From an uncultured Eggerthella sp. (GTDB lineage Bacteria > Actinomycetota > Coriobacteriia > Coriobacteriales > Eggerthellaceae): a DNA stretch of 13,379 nt. The position numbers were made by a program, and so were the translations under genes. The stretch covers positions 1-13,379 of the forward strand of contig URVA01000033.1 in NCBI GenBank assembly GCA_900551155.1, written 5' to 3'. How positions within the stretch are numbered: position 1 is the stretch's first letter; each line of letters begins with the position of its first letter. The notes under the pieces are model-generated. The model searched no databases. It saw only the letters and a list, made by a program, of their open reading frames with translations, and had not been told where the DNA came from. Below are positions 6,133 through 13,379 of the stretch, one piece after another.

Positions 6133-7188
6133 ATGTCTTTCCTTGATTTTATACAGAATGCCACTTCGTCCAATTCATACGATATGGCTATCGACCTTGG
6201 TACGGCTAATACTCTTGTTGCTATTACTGGCCAGGGTATCGTAATTAACGAACCTTCTGTAGTTGCTATTGAGCGGAGTACCCATCGCGTACTGGCTGTT
6301 GGTCATGAAGCTAAGAACATGATCAACCATACGCCCGACACTTTTTCTGCCGAGCATCCGCTCCATGATGGCGTTATTGCTGATTATGATGTTACCGAGG
6401 CCATGATTTCTGCCTTTATTAATAAGGCAGCACCTCGTCGTTATCCTTGGCAGCCTAAGCCCCGCATCGTAGTGTGCATCCCTTGTGGTGCCACCTCTGT
6501 TGAAAAGCGTGCGGTGTTCGAGGCTACTATTCAGGCAGGTGCCCGTCAGGCTTATTTGATTGAAGAGCCAATGGCTGCAGCAATGGGTGCAGATTTGCCC
6601 GTTACAGAACCTACCGGTTCTATGGTTGTTGATATCGGTGGTGGCACTACCGAAGTTGCTGTTATTTCTCTGGGCGGTATCGTTACTTCTTCTTCTCTGC
6701 GCCTTGCGGGCAACCGTTTAGATGAAGCAATTGCGATGCATTTGCGTGATCTTCTTGGAATTAAGATTGGCGAGCGCACAGCAGAAGTTATCAAGATTAA
6801 AATAGGCTCTATTCTGCCTTTCGAAGATGGTCGTGAACGTGACATGATTATCTCTGGGCAGGATGTGCTTACTGAACAGCCAAAAGAAGTTACTATTCAG
6901 TCCGAAGATGTTCGTGATGCGCTTCAGGCTCCCATTGATGAAATGGTAGTCCACATTAAGGAAACGTTTAAGAAGACTAATCCCGACTTGGCTTCTGACA
7001 TCATTTCGAATGGTATTTTGCTGACTGGTGGCGGTGGTCTGCTCAACGGTTTGGATCGTTATTTCTCGCAGCAGCTTGAAATTCCGGTTTGGACGAGCGA
7101 AACAGCACTCACTAATGTAGTAACAGGTTGTTTGAGGGTTTTGGAAACCCCAACAGCACTTAAGCAAATACTCATGAGATCAAAGTAG
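6133..7188 (+). CDS. mreB: Rod-shape-determining actin homologue MreB
   Basis: MreB forms membrane-bound filaments that position lateral wall synthesis. The 351-residue protein has the actin/Hsp70 ATPase motifs: phosphate-1 DLGTANTLVA (21-30), the catalytic-glutamate region IEEPMAAAMGA (143-153), phosphate-2 VDIGGGTTEVAVIS (166-179) and the adenosine site GILLTGGGGLLNGL (294-307). GERTAEVIKIKIGS (213-226) is also a family signature. Some conserved places differ: HTPDTF (66-71) replaces the common RTPG, AGN (192-194) replaces AGD, and TGCLRVLE (331-338) replaces the usual G.G..LE pattern. AAGGAT lies 5 bases before the ATG. It begins a six-gene run of closely spaced genes. The MreB call is secure; whether it is the only MreB/Mbl paralogue cannot be told here. 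Confidence 0.95.
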   Translation: MSFLDFIQNATSSNSYDMAIDLGTANTLVAITGQGIVINEPSVVAIERSTHRVLAVGHEAKNMINHTPDTFSAEHPLHDGVIADYDVTEAMISAFINKAAPRRYPWQPKPRIVVCIPCGATSVEKRAVFEATIQAGARQAYLIEEPMAAAMGADLPVTEPTGSMVVDIGGGTTEVAVISLGGIVTSSSLRLAGNRLDEAIAMHLRDLLGIKIGERTAEVIKIKIGSILPFEDGRERDMIISGQDVLTEQPKEVTIQSEDVRDALQAPIDEMVVHIKETFKKTNPDLASDIISNGILLTGGGGLLNGLDRYFSQQLEIPVWTSETALTNVVTGCLRVLETPTALKQILMRSK

Positions 7189-7204
7189 GAGAATTCCGCA
7201 TACA

Positions 7205-8272
7205 ATGGCCCTGAACTTGAACGATAAACGCATCCCATTCGGTGGCCAATTCAATGGAACGATTCTGCTCGTTCTTTTACTGGTAGTTTCGTTGGTTTTG
7301 GTCGTTGTCTATGTGCGCGAAGGGGATGAAGGTCCTCTTCATACCATACAAGATTCAACATCTGCTCTGTCTTCGCCTCTATCTTCAATAGGGGCGGCAA
7401 GCAGTTCTTTGGCTGCATCGGCTACTACTTCAATTGAAGACTTAACAGCAGATGGCCAAACACTCAATCAACTTCAAGAAAGCAATGCAACACTAAGCCA
7501 AATGGTGGTCGAGCTAGAAGAGTACCGTCAAGAAGCTACACGTCTTGAATCTCTTATTGGTTTGCATGATGCCTACGGTTTTACTTCGGTTGCAGCACGA
7601 GTAACAGGTTATTCATCCGATTCGTACAATCACATTATTACTATTGATGCTGGTTCGGCTTCGGGCGTTAGTGAAGGCTTGCCTGTTATGGGATCGACGG
7701 GCGTTATTGGCCAGGTTATTTCGGTAAGCACCTATTCTTCTCAGGTGCGTTTGCTCAATGATGCTCAAAGCGGTGTTGCGGTAATGCTGCAATCTTCTCG
7801 CGCGGAAGGCATTTTGTCAGGCTCAGTTGAAGGGGTTTTATACCTTGAGGGTGTTGATGAAAGCGTTGAAGTAAAAGAGGGAGAAGCGGTTATTACCTCT
7901 GGCTTGGGCGGCGGTTATTTCCGCGGCTTAGTTGTTGGTACTGTATCGAAGGTGGAACAACGTCAAGGTGATGCTACGCGCACTATTGTTATTACACCTA
8001 ATGCTTCGTTTGACAATATAAGCGAAGTTCTTGTGGTGTTAGGCATGAGCAATGAAGGCGCTGCTGACGAAAACAAAGATGCAGCAAATGAGGTTGTTTC
8101 TGCCGTAGGTCCTGATGCGCTGCTGGGCAACACATCCGATGCTAACAGTGATCAGCAATCTGGCGATGGTGCTTCAAGCGGTTCGTCAGATTCCTCTGAT
8201 TCGAATTCCGATTCAAGCGATTCTGGATCAGATGGCAGTGATTCAAGTTCAACAGATGAAGGAAGCGAGTGA
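7205..8272 (+). CDS. mreC: Rod-shape-determining protein MreC with acidic Ser/Asp tail
   Basis: MreC links MreB in the cytoplasm to the outer-face wall synthases and activates PBP2-RodA. The 355-residue protein has a short cytoplasmic start, one membrane helix (about 19-37), an Ala/Ser-rich stalk, a probable coiled coil (about 82-117) and the beta-rich MreC core (about 121-282; for example VARVTGYSS, VMGSTGVIGQV, VRLLNDAQSGVAVML and VITSGLGGGYFRGLVVGTV). Residues 283-355 are an added tail; from about 320 on it is nearly all Ser, Asp, Gly and Glu. Gram-negative family members usually lack such a tail. The stop of mreB is 16 bases upstream; the AGGAG at 7187-7191 is 13 bases from the ATG, further than usual. 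The start fits because the membrane helix follows at once. Confidence 0.94.
   Translation: MALNLNDKRIPFGGQFNGTILLVLLLVVSLVLVVVYVREGDEGPLHTIQDSTSALSSPLSSIGAASSSLAASATTSIEDLTADGQTLNQLQESNATLSQMVVELEEYRQEATRLESLIGLHDAYGFTSVAARVTGYSSDSYNHIITIDAGSASGVSEGLPVMGSTGVIGQVISVSTYSSQVRLLNDAQSGVAVMLQSSRAEGILSGSVEGVLYLEGVDESVEVKEGEAVITSGLGGGYFRGLVVGTVSKVEQRQGDATRTIVITPNASFDNISEVLVVLGMSNEGAADENKDAANEVVSAVGPDALLGNTSDANSDQQSGDGASSGSSDSSDSNSDSSDSGSDGSDSSSTDEGSE
8162..8269 (+). repeat. Low-complexity Ser/Asp-coding stretch in mreC
   Basis: The last 36 codons of mreC are dominated by TCN/AGY serine and GAT aspartate codons, with GATTC recurring several times. The peptide is an acidic, disordered SD-type repeat on the outer side of the membrane. 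At DNA level such runs may vary in length between strains. Confidence 0.7.
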
Positions 8273-8276
8273 TAGT

Positions 8277-8804
8277 ATGCGCGAATGGATGCTTCCTCTT
8301 ATATGCTCTGCGATTATTGTGGTAATCCAGATTGTATTTGCTCCAATACTTACCATTTTTTCAGTGGTTCCAAGCTTTATTGTGGCATTTGTTTTGGTGC
8401 TTACCATAATTCGCAGGCCTGATTCTACCTATGTCTATGCTTTTGTTTTAGGGCTTATTGCTGATTTATTGTCTCAAACACCCGTGGGGCTTACTTCATT
8501 GTTGCTCTTAGCAATAACGTTCGTGTTGTCTCGCGCCTTTGAGGTTCTTGATGATTCGAATATGGCTATGCCGCTTATTGCGCTTGCGGCAGCAATTTTT
8601 GTCTTTGAGTTACTCTTTATGATTGTTTTGCTTATTGCGGGTTATCAGGGTGGATTTATCGAGCTCTTCTTACAGCGCGTTCTTCCTTCGACCGTGTTCA
8701 ACGCAATACTTGCTGCTTTGCTGTTCGTTATTATGAGGCGCTTACCTTTTGCGCAGCCAGTAAATGATGCGTGGAAGGTATCAAGCGGCGGCGGGTTCCG
8801 CTAA
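8277..8804 (+). CDS. mreD: Rod-shape-determining membrane protein MreD
   Basis: MreD is the integral membrane partner of MreC in the elongation complex. The 175-residue product is almost entirely hydrophobic, with about five to six membrane spans (for example about 7-29, 31-46, 52-65, 71-86, 98-121 and 138-153). It shows the family feature GLIADLLSQTPVGLTSLLLLAI (59-80 region), where the D-L-L-S and G-L-T residues are typical. The ATG at 8277 is chosen because GAAGGAAG lies about 11 bases upstream, the gap to the mreC stop is only 4 bases, and the first span follows directly. The frame stays open upstream inside mreC, but those residues are out-of-frame readings of the mreC tail. An in-frame ATG at 8256 would add 7 residues and is the main alternative. 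Confidence 0.92.
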   Translation: MREWMLPLICSAIIVVIQIVFAPILTIFSVVPSFIVAFVLVLTIIRRPDSTYVYAFVLGLIADLLSQTPVGLTSLLLLAITFVLSRAFEVLDDSNMAMPLIALAAAIFVFELLFMIVLLIAGYQGGFIELFLQRVLPSTVFNAILAALLFVIMRRLPFAQPVNDAWKVSSGGGFR

Positions 8805-8818
8805 GGTTTGGTTGCTTT

Positions 8819-10951
8819 ATGCTTTCAGCTATTCTGACAACCATAGCTGCCCTTGTGGTACTCGGTGTTCTTGCGGTAGTTATTTTTCGCGTGCGTTCGC
8901 AATCTTCTCATTCGCGAACAAGCGACCGCATGCGCGTTAAGTCTGTTACCTCAGTGGGTATTTCAGCTGAAACGCCCAAGACCTCAATCAGTTCGGGTTC
9001 GGGCGCAGCATTTGGTGGTACTTCTGTTAGTGGTGAAGGACTGCGAAATCGTTTTATCGCGGTCGGAGTTCTTGCGGCAGGCGTATTTGGTGCCCTTGCG
9101 GTGCGTTTGTTTGGCTTGCAGGTTCTCAATAGTGCCTCGTATAGCGAAGAAGCGCAAAATAATCTCTACACCACGGTTAATACTCCTGCTCCACGAGGAG
9201 TCATTTACGACTCTCAAGGGGTAGCGCTTGTTTCAAATCGTCAAGTACAAACGGTTCTAGCTGACGCTGATGTGGTAGATAACCCTGATGTTATTTTGCG
9301 TTTATCTTCACTATTGGGAATTCCCTATGAAGTGGTACGTTCACGTATTTTAGATTCTTCTTCAGGTGCGCAAAGTCAACGCGTGGTAGCAAGTGATGTT
9401 AAACTACGCGACATTGCTTATATCTCAGAACATCGCGATGCTTTTCCTGGTGTTACCACCCAAGTTCGCACTACCCGAAGCTATCCTTATGGGGCTTTAG
9501 CTGCTCATGTATTGGGTTACACTGGTACGGCATCTGAAGATGATTTGAAGAATGCTGCTGAAGGCCGTGATATTGAAAGCGGTGATGCAGTAGGAAAAAG
9601 TGGCGTAGAGCAGACCTATGATGCACTTATTGCGGGCGATCATGGTCAGCGAATTTTGGTAACTGATGCCACGGGTGTTATTCAGCAGGTGGTTGCTGAA
9701 ACGGATCCATCAAAAGGCAATGATGTGTACCTAACTATTGATGCTCGCGTCCAATATGTGGCAGATACTGCTCTTAAGGAAGCGGTAACAGGTGGTACTG
9801 GTACTGCGGCTGCGTGTGTGGTTATAGATGTGGAAACAGGTGGCATTGTTGCCATGTCTAACTATCCCACCTATGAACCTGAACGTTTCATTGGTGGTAT
9901 TTCGCAAGACACATGGGATGCCTACCAAACCGAAGAATCACATTATCCTTTGATGAATCGCTCCATTGCAGGTACGTATCCTGCCGCTTCGTGTTTTAAG
10001 GCATTTACTGGCCTAGCTGGCCTGACGTATGGTTTTGCCGACACAACACGAACATGGGATTGTACGGGTACGTGGACAGGGTTCGGCGATGAATTCCCGC
10101 AGGATTGCTGGCTTGAAACAGGTCATGGGCCCATTACGTTTCGTGAGGGCGTAATTGAATCGTGCGATACGGTGTTCTATGAAATCGCAAAAGATTTTTA
10201 TGACGCACGTGGAACCATCGGTAACGAAGCAATGCAGGACTTCATTAAAGAATTTGGATATGCTGCTTCTACTCATATTGACTTATCGGGTGAAGCAGAA
10301 GGCCGTATTCCAACGCCTCAGTGGAAACAGGAATACTTCAAGGATGTTCCTGAAGAAGCTCAGTGGTTGCCTGGCGATATGTCAAACATGGTTATTGGTC
10401 AGGGCTATGTATTGGTAACTCCTATTCAGGTAGCTCGAGCATATGCTGCGGTAGCTACAGGCAGATTGTTACGTCCTCATTTGCTTAAAGAAGTACGCAA
10501 TTCTTTAGGGGAAACTGTTCTTACGTTTGAAACGGTAGAAGACTACCATCCTGAAGTGGATTCTTCCTTGCTGGAAGTTATGCAGGACGCTCTTCATGGT
10601 GTAGCTACAGAAAATGCAAGCGTTTCTGCAGACTTCGGAAAGTATTCATGGAGTGCTGCTGCTAAAACTGGTACGGCAGAAGTTGCAGGCAAGCAGGATA
10701 TGGCATGGTTTTCTTGCTACGCTCCTTACGAACAGCCCAAGTTTGCCCTTGCGCTCTGCTTGGAAGAAGGCGGTAGCGGTGGTACTACGGGCTCGCCTAT
10801 TGCAGCACGCATTATGGATGCTGCTATTCGCTGTTCCGAAGGCACATTTGATCAAAAGATAGCTCCTATCTCTGCAACAGAGGTAGCGGGCGCTGAAGAT
10901 ACTACCGATAGCGAAGACGACAGTTCTTCGAGTGATGATTCGGAAGAGTAG
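8819..10951 (+). CDS. mrdA: Penicillin-binding protein 2 (class B transpeptidase of the elongasome)
   Basis: PBP2 cross-links peptidoglycan made by RodA during elongation. The 710-residue protein has a PBP-dimer/pedestal domain (starting near PRGVIYD, 125-131) and a transpeptidase domain with all three active-site motifs: SCFK (391-394, nucleophile S391), SCD (448-450) and KTGTAE (616-621). The N-terminus is odd: a hydrophobic helix at about 2-23, a Ser/Thr-rich basic linker (about 24-74) and a second helix (about 79-100) before the exported part. Most PBP2 proteins have one helix. Residues about 690-710 form an acidic Ser/Asp/Glu tail like that of MreC. The ATG at 8819 has AAGG 12 bases upstream and starts 14 bases after mreD. 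A GTG at 8771 would add 16 residues, overlap mreD and lacks a ribosome site. The family is certain, the start less so. Confidence 0.93.
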   Translation: MLSAILTTIAALVVLGVLAVVIFRVRSQSSHSRTSDRMRVKSVTSVGISAETPKTSISSGSGAAFGGTSVSGEGLRNRFIAVGVLAAGVFGALAVRLFGLQVLNSASYSEEAQNNLYTTVNTPAPRGVIYDSQGVALVSNRQVQTVLADADVVDNPDVILRLSSLLGIPYEVVRSRILDSSSGAQSQRVVASDVKLRDIAYISEHRDAFPGVTTQVRTTRSYPYGALAAHVLGYTGTASEDDLKNAAEGRDIESGDAVGKSGVEQTYDALIAGDHGQRILVTDATGVIQQVVAETDPSKGNDVYLTIDARVQYVADTALKEAVTGGTGTAAACVVIDVETGGIVAMSNYPTYEPERFIGGISQDTWDAYQTEESHYPLMNRSIAGTYPAASCFKAFTGLAGLTYGFADTTRTWDCTGTWTGFGDEFPQDCWLETGHGPITFREGVIESCDTVFYEIAKDFYDARGTIGNEAMQDFIKEFGYAASTHIDLSGEAEGRIPTPQWKQEYFKDVPEEAQWLPGDMSNMVIGQGYVLVTPIQVARAYAAVATGRLLRPHLLKEVRNSLGETVLTFETVEDYHPEVDSSLLEVMQDALHGVATENASVSADFGKYSWSAAAKTGTAEVAGKQDMAWFSCYAPYEQPKFALALCLEEGGSGGTTGSPIAARIMDAAIRCSEGTFDQKIAPISATEVAGAEDTTDSEDDSSSSDDSEE

Positions 10952-10960
10952 GGGGTTTAG

Positions 10961-12145
10961 ATGCCACAGATGATGAATGAAATCAGTTCTGTTCGTCCGC
11001 AGGACCCCTCTGTCGCTAAGGCTTTAAAACCGCGTCGATTTAAGTATATTAATCCGCCCTTCGTGTTCTTCATTGTTGCTTTGGTGGCCTATGGCTTGCT
11101 GGTGCAGTTTTCTGCTACCTCGTCCGACCCAGATTACAGCTTTACAAGACAGCTTATGGGTGTGGGCGTTGGCATGGTTCTTTTTGCTGTAATTTCACGT
11201 GTGGACTATCACGTACTTTCGGGATACACGACGGTATTCCTTATAGTTAATGTTGTTCTTTTGCTTTCACCTCATATTCCCGGTATTGGTGTTGAGGTTA
11301 ATGGCGGTCAATCCTGGATTAATGTTGGCATTCAGCTACAGCCTGGCGAATTCGCTAAGGTAACGGTTGTGCTTTTAGCGGCGTCGGTAATGGCGCGCTA
11401 TGGTGGTCGATTGAATGACCTACGTGAATACATTAAAGCGCTTCTTATTATGGCAGTGCCTTTTGTTTGTGTTATGACTCAGCCAGACTTAGGTACGGGC
11501 TTGGTGTATTTAATGATTGCAGGATTTGCGCTCATTATTGGTGGTGCTAACTGGCGCTTCATTGTAGCCACCATAGGTGTTTTAGTGATAATGATCGCTG
11601 CGATCTTACTTCTTGACCCCGTGTTAGACCAGATTGCTGGTAGCGACGTTTTGCTTAAAGACTATCAGATGTCTCGTCTGACTGTTTTTCTTGATCCTAC
11701 TCATGATACTTCGGGCGATGGCTACAATCTGCAGCAAGCAATGATTGCGATTGGTAGTGGTGGCTTCTTCGGTAAAGGCTTTATGCAGGCAACTCAGTCT
11801 TCTTTGGGCTTTTTGCCTGAAGCGCCAACAGACTTTGTCTTCTGCGTATTGGCAGAAGAATTTGGATTTGTCGGTGCGTTGGTTCTGATCGCTTTCTATA
11901 TTGGCTTGGTGTTTTGTTCGATTGTGGTAGCAAGAAACTCTGGCGATTTGTTTGGCACGATTATTGTTGTGTGCGTTGTAGGTATGTGGTTGTTCCAGAT
12001 CCTGGAAAACATCGGTATGACGTGTGGACTTATGCCGATTACCGGTATTCCTCTTCCTTTTATTAGTTACGGTTCTTCATTTATGATCGTAAATTTCATG
12101 ATGCTGGGTTTAATTAATTCAGTTTGGGTTCATAATGGTCGCTAA
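10961..12145 (+). CDS. rodA: SEDS peptidoglycan glycosyltransferase RodA
   Basis: RodA polymerises lipid II into glycan strands and works as a pair with PBP2. The 394-residue protein has about ten membrane spans after a 30-residue cytoplasmic start. SEDS motifs are visible: INVGIQLQPGEFAKV (120-134), QPDLGTGLVYL (174-184), the loop with GDGYNLQQAMIAIGSGGFFGKG (252-272 region), LGFLPEAPTDFVF (282-294, containing the catalytic-type Asp291) and PLPFISYGSS (364-373). The HTDF of many RodA proteins is PTDF here, but the Asp is kept. AGGGGG lies about 5 bases upstream of the ATG, and the gap to the PBP2 stop is 9 bases. It could only be confused with FtsW; its place next to PBP2 and mreBCD argues for RodA. 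Confidence 0.95.
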   Translation: MPQMMNEISSVRPQDPSVAKALKPRRFKYINPPFVFFIVALVAYGLLVQFSATSSDPDYSFTRQLMGVGVGMVLFAVISRVDYHVLSGYTTVFLIVNVVLLLSPHIPGIGVEVNGGQSWINVGIQLQPGEFAKVTVVLLAASVMARYGGRLNDLREYIKALLIMAVPFVCVMTQPDLGTGLVYLMIAGFALIIGGANWRFIVATIGVLVIMIAAILLLDPVLDQIAGSDVLLKDYQMSRLTVFLDPTHDTSGDGYNLQQAMIAIGSGGFFGKGFMQATQSSLGFLPEAPTDFVFCVLAEEFGFVGALVLIAFYIGLVFCSIVVARNSGDLFGTIIVVCVVGMWLFQILENIGMTCGLMPITGIPLPFISYGSSFMIVNFMMLGLINSVWVHNGR

Positions 12146-12161
12146 GTGAAAGGGGACCTCC

Positions 12162-13226
12162 ATGAAGCTTCCAGTCGATTTACCTTCAGTAATTTCTGCT
12201 GCGCTTGATATTGAACGCGCGAGCTCTATTCCTGTGTCAGTAAATATCCTGATTGACGAAACTGCTTCTCCTGATTTTCAGGTGTTTGTTCGTGCGGGCT
12301 TTAATAGCGACTCTCTTAATTCACGAGTCATGGTGAGCTATTTCCCCACGCAAGCCCCCGATACCTCTCTTGCTTGTGATCTAACCATTATTGCTGCTGC
12401 TAAGAGCGAATCAGTAGGTGCGCTTGCTGCAGCATTTCGCAGCCAGGGAACTCCTGTTTTGGTGGTTGCGGAAAATGGCGAAGAAGTTTGCGCTCTTGCG
12501 AAGCAGTCAGGTAATCCATTGCCTGAAAACGATGTGGTCTTTTTGCAAGATGCTGAATTTGATGAAGAGCTAAAAGGTGAGCTTGCCGATAAAATTGGCA
12601 GATGGATTGTTGCGGCGGTTGATGCAGAAAAGAAGCTTGCCTTTTCTATTGCGTATCCGTTTGTTCGCAGACCGCTTGCTTATGATGCCATCTCGAGCAC
12701 TTCTTTGCAAAATGCAGGCATTGGCGTAGTGGTATTTGTGCCTGGTGCAGATATGCCTTTAATGACGGCAAACCAAATTAAAATGATTTTGCAAATTGCC
12801 GCTGCCTACGGTCAGCCTTTAGGTCCTGAACGTGTGGTAGAGCTTTTGGGAGTATTGGTAAATGCCTTCATATTCCGCAATATTTCTCGCCAACTTGCAG
12901 GATTAATTCCAGCGCTCGGTTGGGCAGTAAAGGGCACAATGGGCTACTTGGGTACCCAGGCTATCGGCAGAGCCGCTATTGAGTACTTTGAGGGTGGCGG
13001 AAGCATTGCTGGTTTGGCTGCTTTGGCAAGCAAAGCCACCAATGAAACGGCTAAAGTGGTTGTATTCGTGCAAAGCGAGCCAACTCTGCGTGCAGTAGGT
13101 GAAAAAGTTGCCCCTGTTGCTCGCAAGGTGGTTACTGGGGCGCTTGACGCGATTGGGCCCGTTGCTACTTCAGCAGGCAAAACTATTCTGTCTTCCATGA
13201 AGCCAACAATACGCAAGAAGAACTAG
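12162..13226 (+). CDS. DUF697 protein with a degenerate GTPase-like N-terminal half
   Basis: The 354-residue protein has a clear DUF697 region at about 160-285 (for example PLMTANQIKMILQIAAAYGQ at 199-218, LAGLIPALGWAVKG at 245-258 and IEYFEGGGS at 273-281). DUF697 is usually a membrane-associated helical domain found C-terminal to Era-like GTPase domains. Here the N-terminal 155 residues follow the order of a GTPase second half: CDLTIIAAA (72-80), GTPVLVVAE (96-104), then VVFLQD and an ELKGELADKIGRWI helix (136-149). No P-loop (GxxxxGKS) and no NKxD motif is present, so nucleotide binding is unlikely. The C-terminal 60 residues form alanine-rich helices ending in RKKN. AAAGGGG lies about 6 bases upstream; the rodA stop is 16 bases away, so it belongs to the elongation operon. 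Its role is unknown; a membrane or wall-synthesis accessory is inference. Confidence 0.82.
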   Translation: MKLPVDLPSVISAALDIERASSIPVSVNILIDETASPDFQVFVRAGFNSDSLNSRVMVSYFPTQAPDTSLACDLTIIAAAKSESVGALAAAFRSQGTPVLVVAENGEEVCALAKQSGNPLPENDVVFLQDAEFDEELKGELADKIGRWIVAAVDAEKKLAFSIAYPFVRRPLAYDAISSTSLQNAGIGVVVFVPGADMPLMTANQIKMILQIAAAYGQPLGPERVVELLGVLVNAFIFRNISRQLAGLIPALGWAVKGTMGYLGTQAIGRAAIEYFEGGGSIAGLAALASKATNETAKVVVFVQSEPTLRAVGEKVAPVARKVVTGALDAIGPVATSAGKTILSSMKPTIRKKN

Positions 13227-13231
13227 TTTCG

Positions 13232-13247
13232 TCAGGAAAATCCCTGA
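13232..13247 (+). terminator. Possible weak terminator at the end of the mre operon
   Basis: TCAGG (13232-13236) and CCTGA (13243-13247) form a 5-bp stem with a 6-base loop, 5 bases after the DUF697 stop codon. What follows is A-rich rather than T-rich, so it is weak at best. Confidence 0.3.
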
Positions 13248-13282
13248 TTGAATAAGTATAAGAAAAAATTTAAAAAAAGTTC

Positions 13283-13310
13283 TTGCACGCATCTTAATTT
13301 CCTGTATACT
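13283..13310 (+). promoter_or_regulatory. Promoter of tRNA-Asp
   Basis: TTGCAC (13283-13288) and TATACT (13305-13310) are separated by 16 bases and lie 20 bases before the tRNA 5' end. An A-rich tract (13261-13278) just upstream could act as an UP element. This is the best-formed promoter in the window. Confidence 0.75.
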
Positions 13311-13330
13311 AACATTCGCTGCTGAAGCAC

Positions 13331-13379
<49 letters not shown>

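Noticed and set aside
8115..8276. Longer mreD reading frame starting inside mreC
   Set aside because: The extra residues are an out-of-frame reading of the mreC Ser/Asp tail; a good ribosome site precedes the ATG at 8277.
10160..10170. SxD (SCD) instead of SxN as the second active-site motif of PBP2
   Set aside because: As I recall, E. coli PBP2 also carries SxD at this place, so it is a normal variant and not a defect.

Overview
This window reads as a stretch of ordinary bacterial chromosome from a rod-shaped, Gram-positive-type organism. The best guess is an actinobacterium of class Coriobacteriia, close to the Eggerthella/Cryptobacterium group. That guess rests on protein style, moderate GC, the yqeK-rsfS pair, and a full mreBCD-PBP2-rodA set followed by a DUF697 protein. 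It is inference; no search was possible. I see no insertion sequence, phage gene, CRISPR array or toxin-antitoxin pair.

Left part (1-3233). The window opens in the 3' end of a gene whose tail resembles YqeK (Ap4A hydrolase of the HD family), overlapping by one base the ribosomal silencing factor gene rsfS. Both are on the plus strand. They face two minus-strand genes: a membrane protein with a Q/N/P-rich cytoplasmic tail (DUF2569-like) and a TrmA/RlmD-type 23S rRNA m5U methyltransferase with an intact Fe-S cysteine set. The convergent gap between rsfS and the membrane protein holds a long, nearly symmetrical inverted repeat (about 610-810). It is the most striking non-coding structure here.

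Middle part (3300-5960). A tRNA-Arg(CCG) with a good TATAAT box lies divergently from the methyltransferase. It is followed by a cytoplasmic cyclophilin, a TPR protein with one membrane span and a small exported domain, and nucleoside diphosphate kinase.

Right part (6080-13226). After a pair of hairpins and an extended -10 promoter comes a tightly packed run: mreB, mreC, mreD, the class B transpeptidase PBP2, the SEDS glycosyltransferase RodA, and a DUF697 protein, with gaps of 4-16 bases. This is the cell-elongation machinery: a cytoplasmic MreB scaffold, the MreC/MreD membrane link, and the PBP2-RodA peptidoglycan synthase pair. The unusual points are an extra N-terminal membrane helix in PBP2, Ser/Asp-rich acidic tails on both MreC and PBP2, a somewhat divergent MreB, and a last gene that looks like a degenerate GTPase fold joined to DUF697. 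The window ends inside a tRNA-Asp(GTC) gene behind its own promoter.
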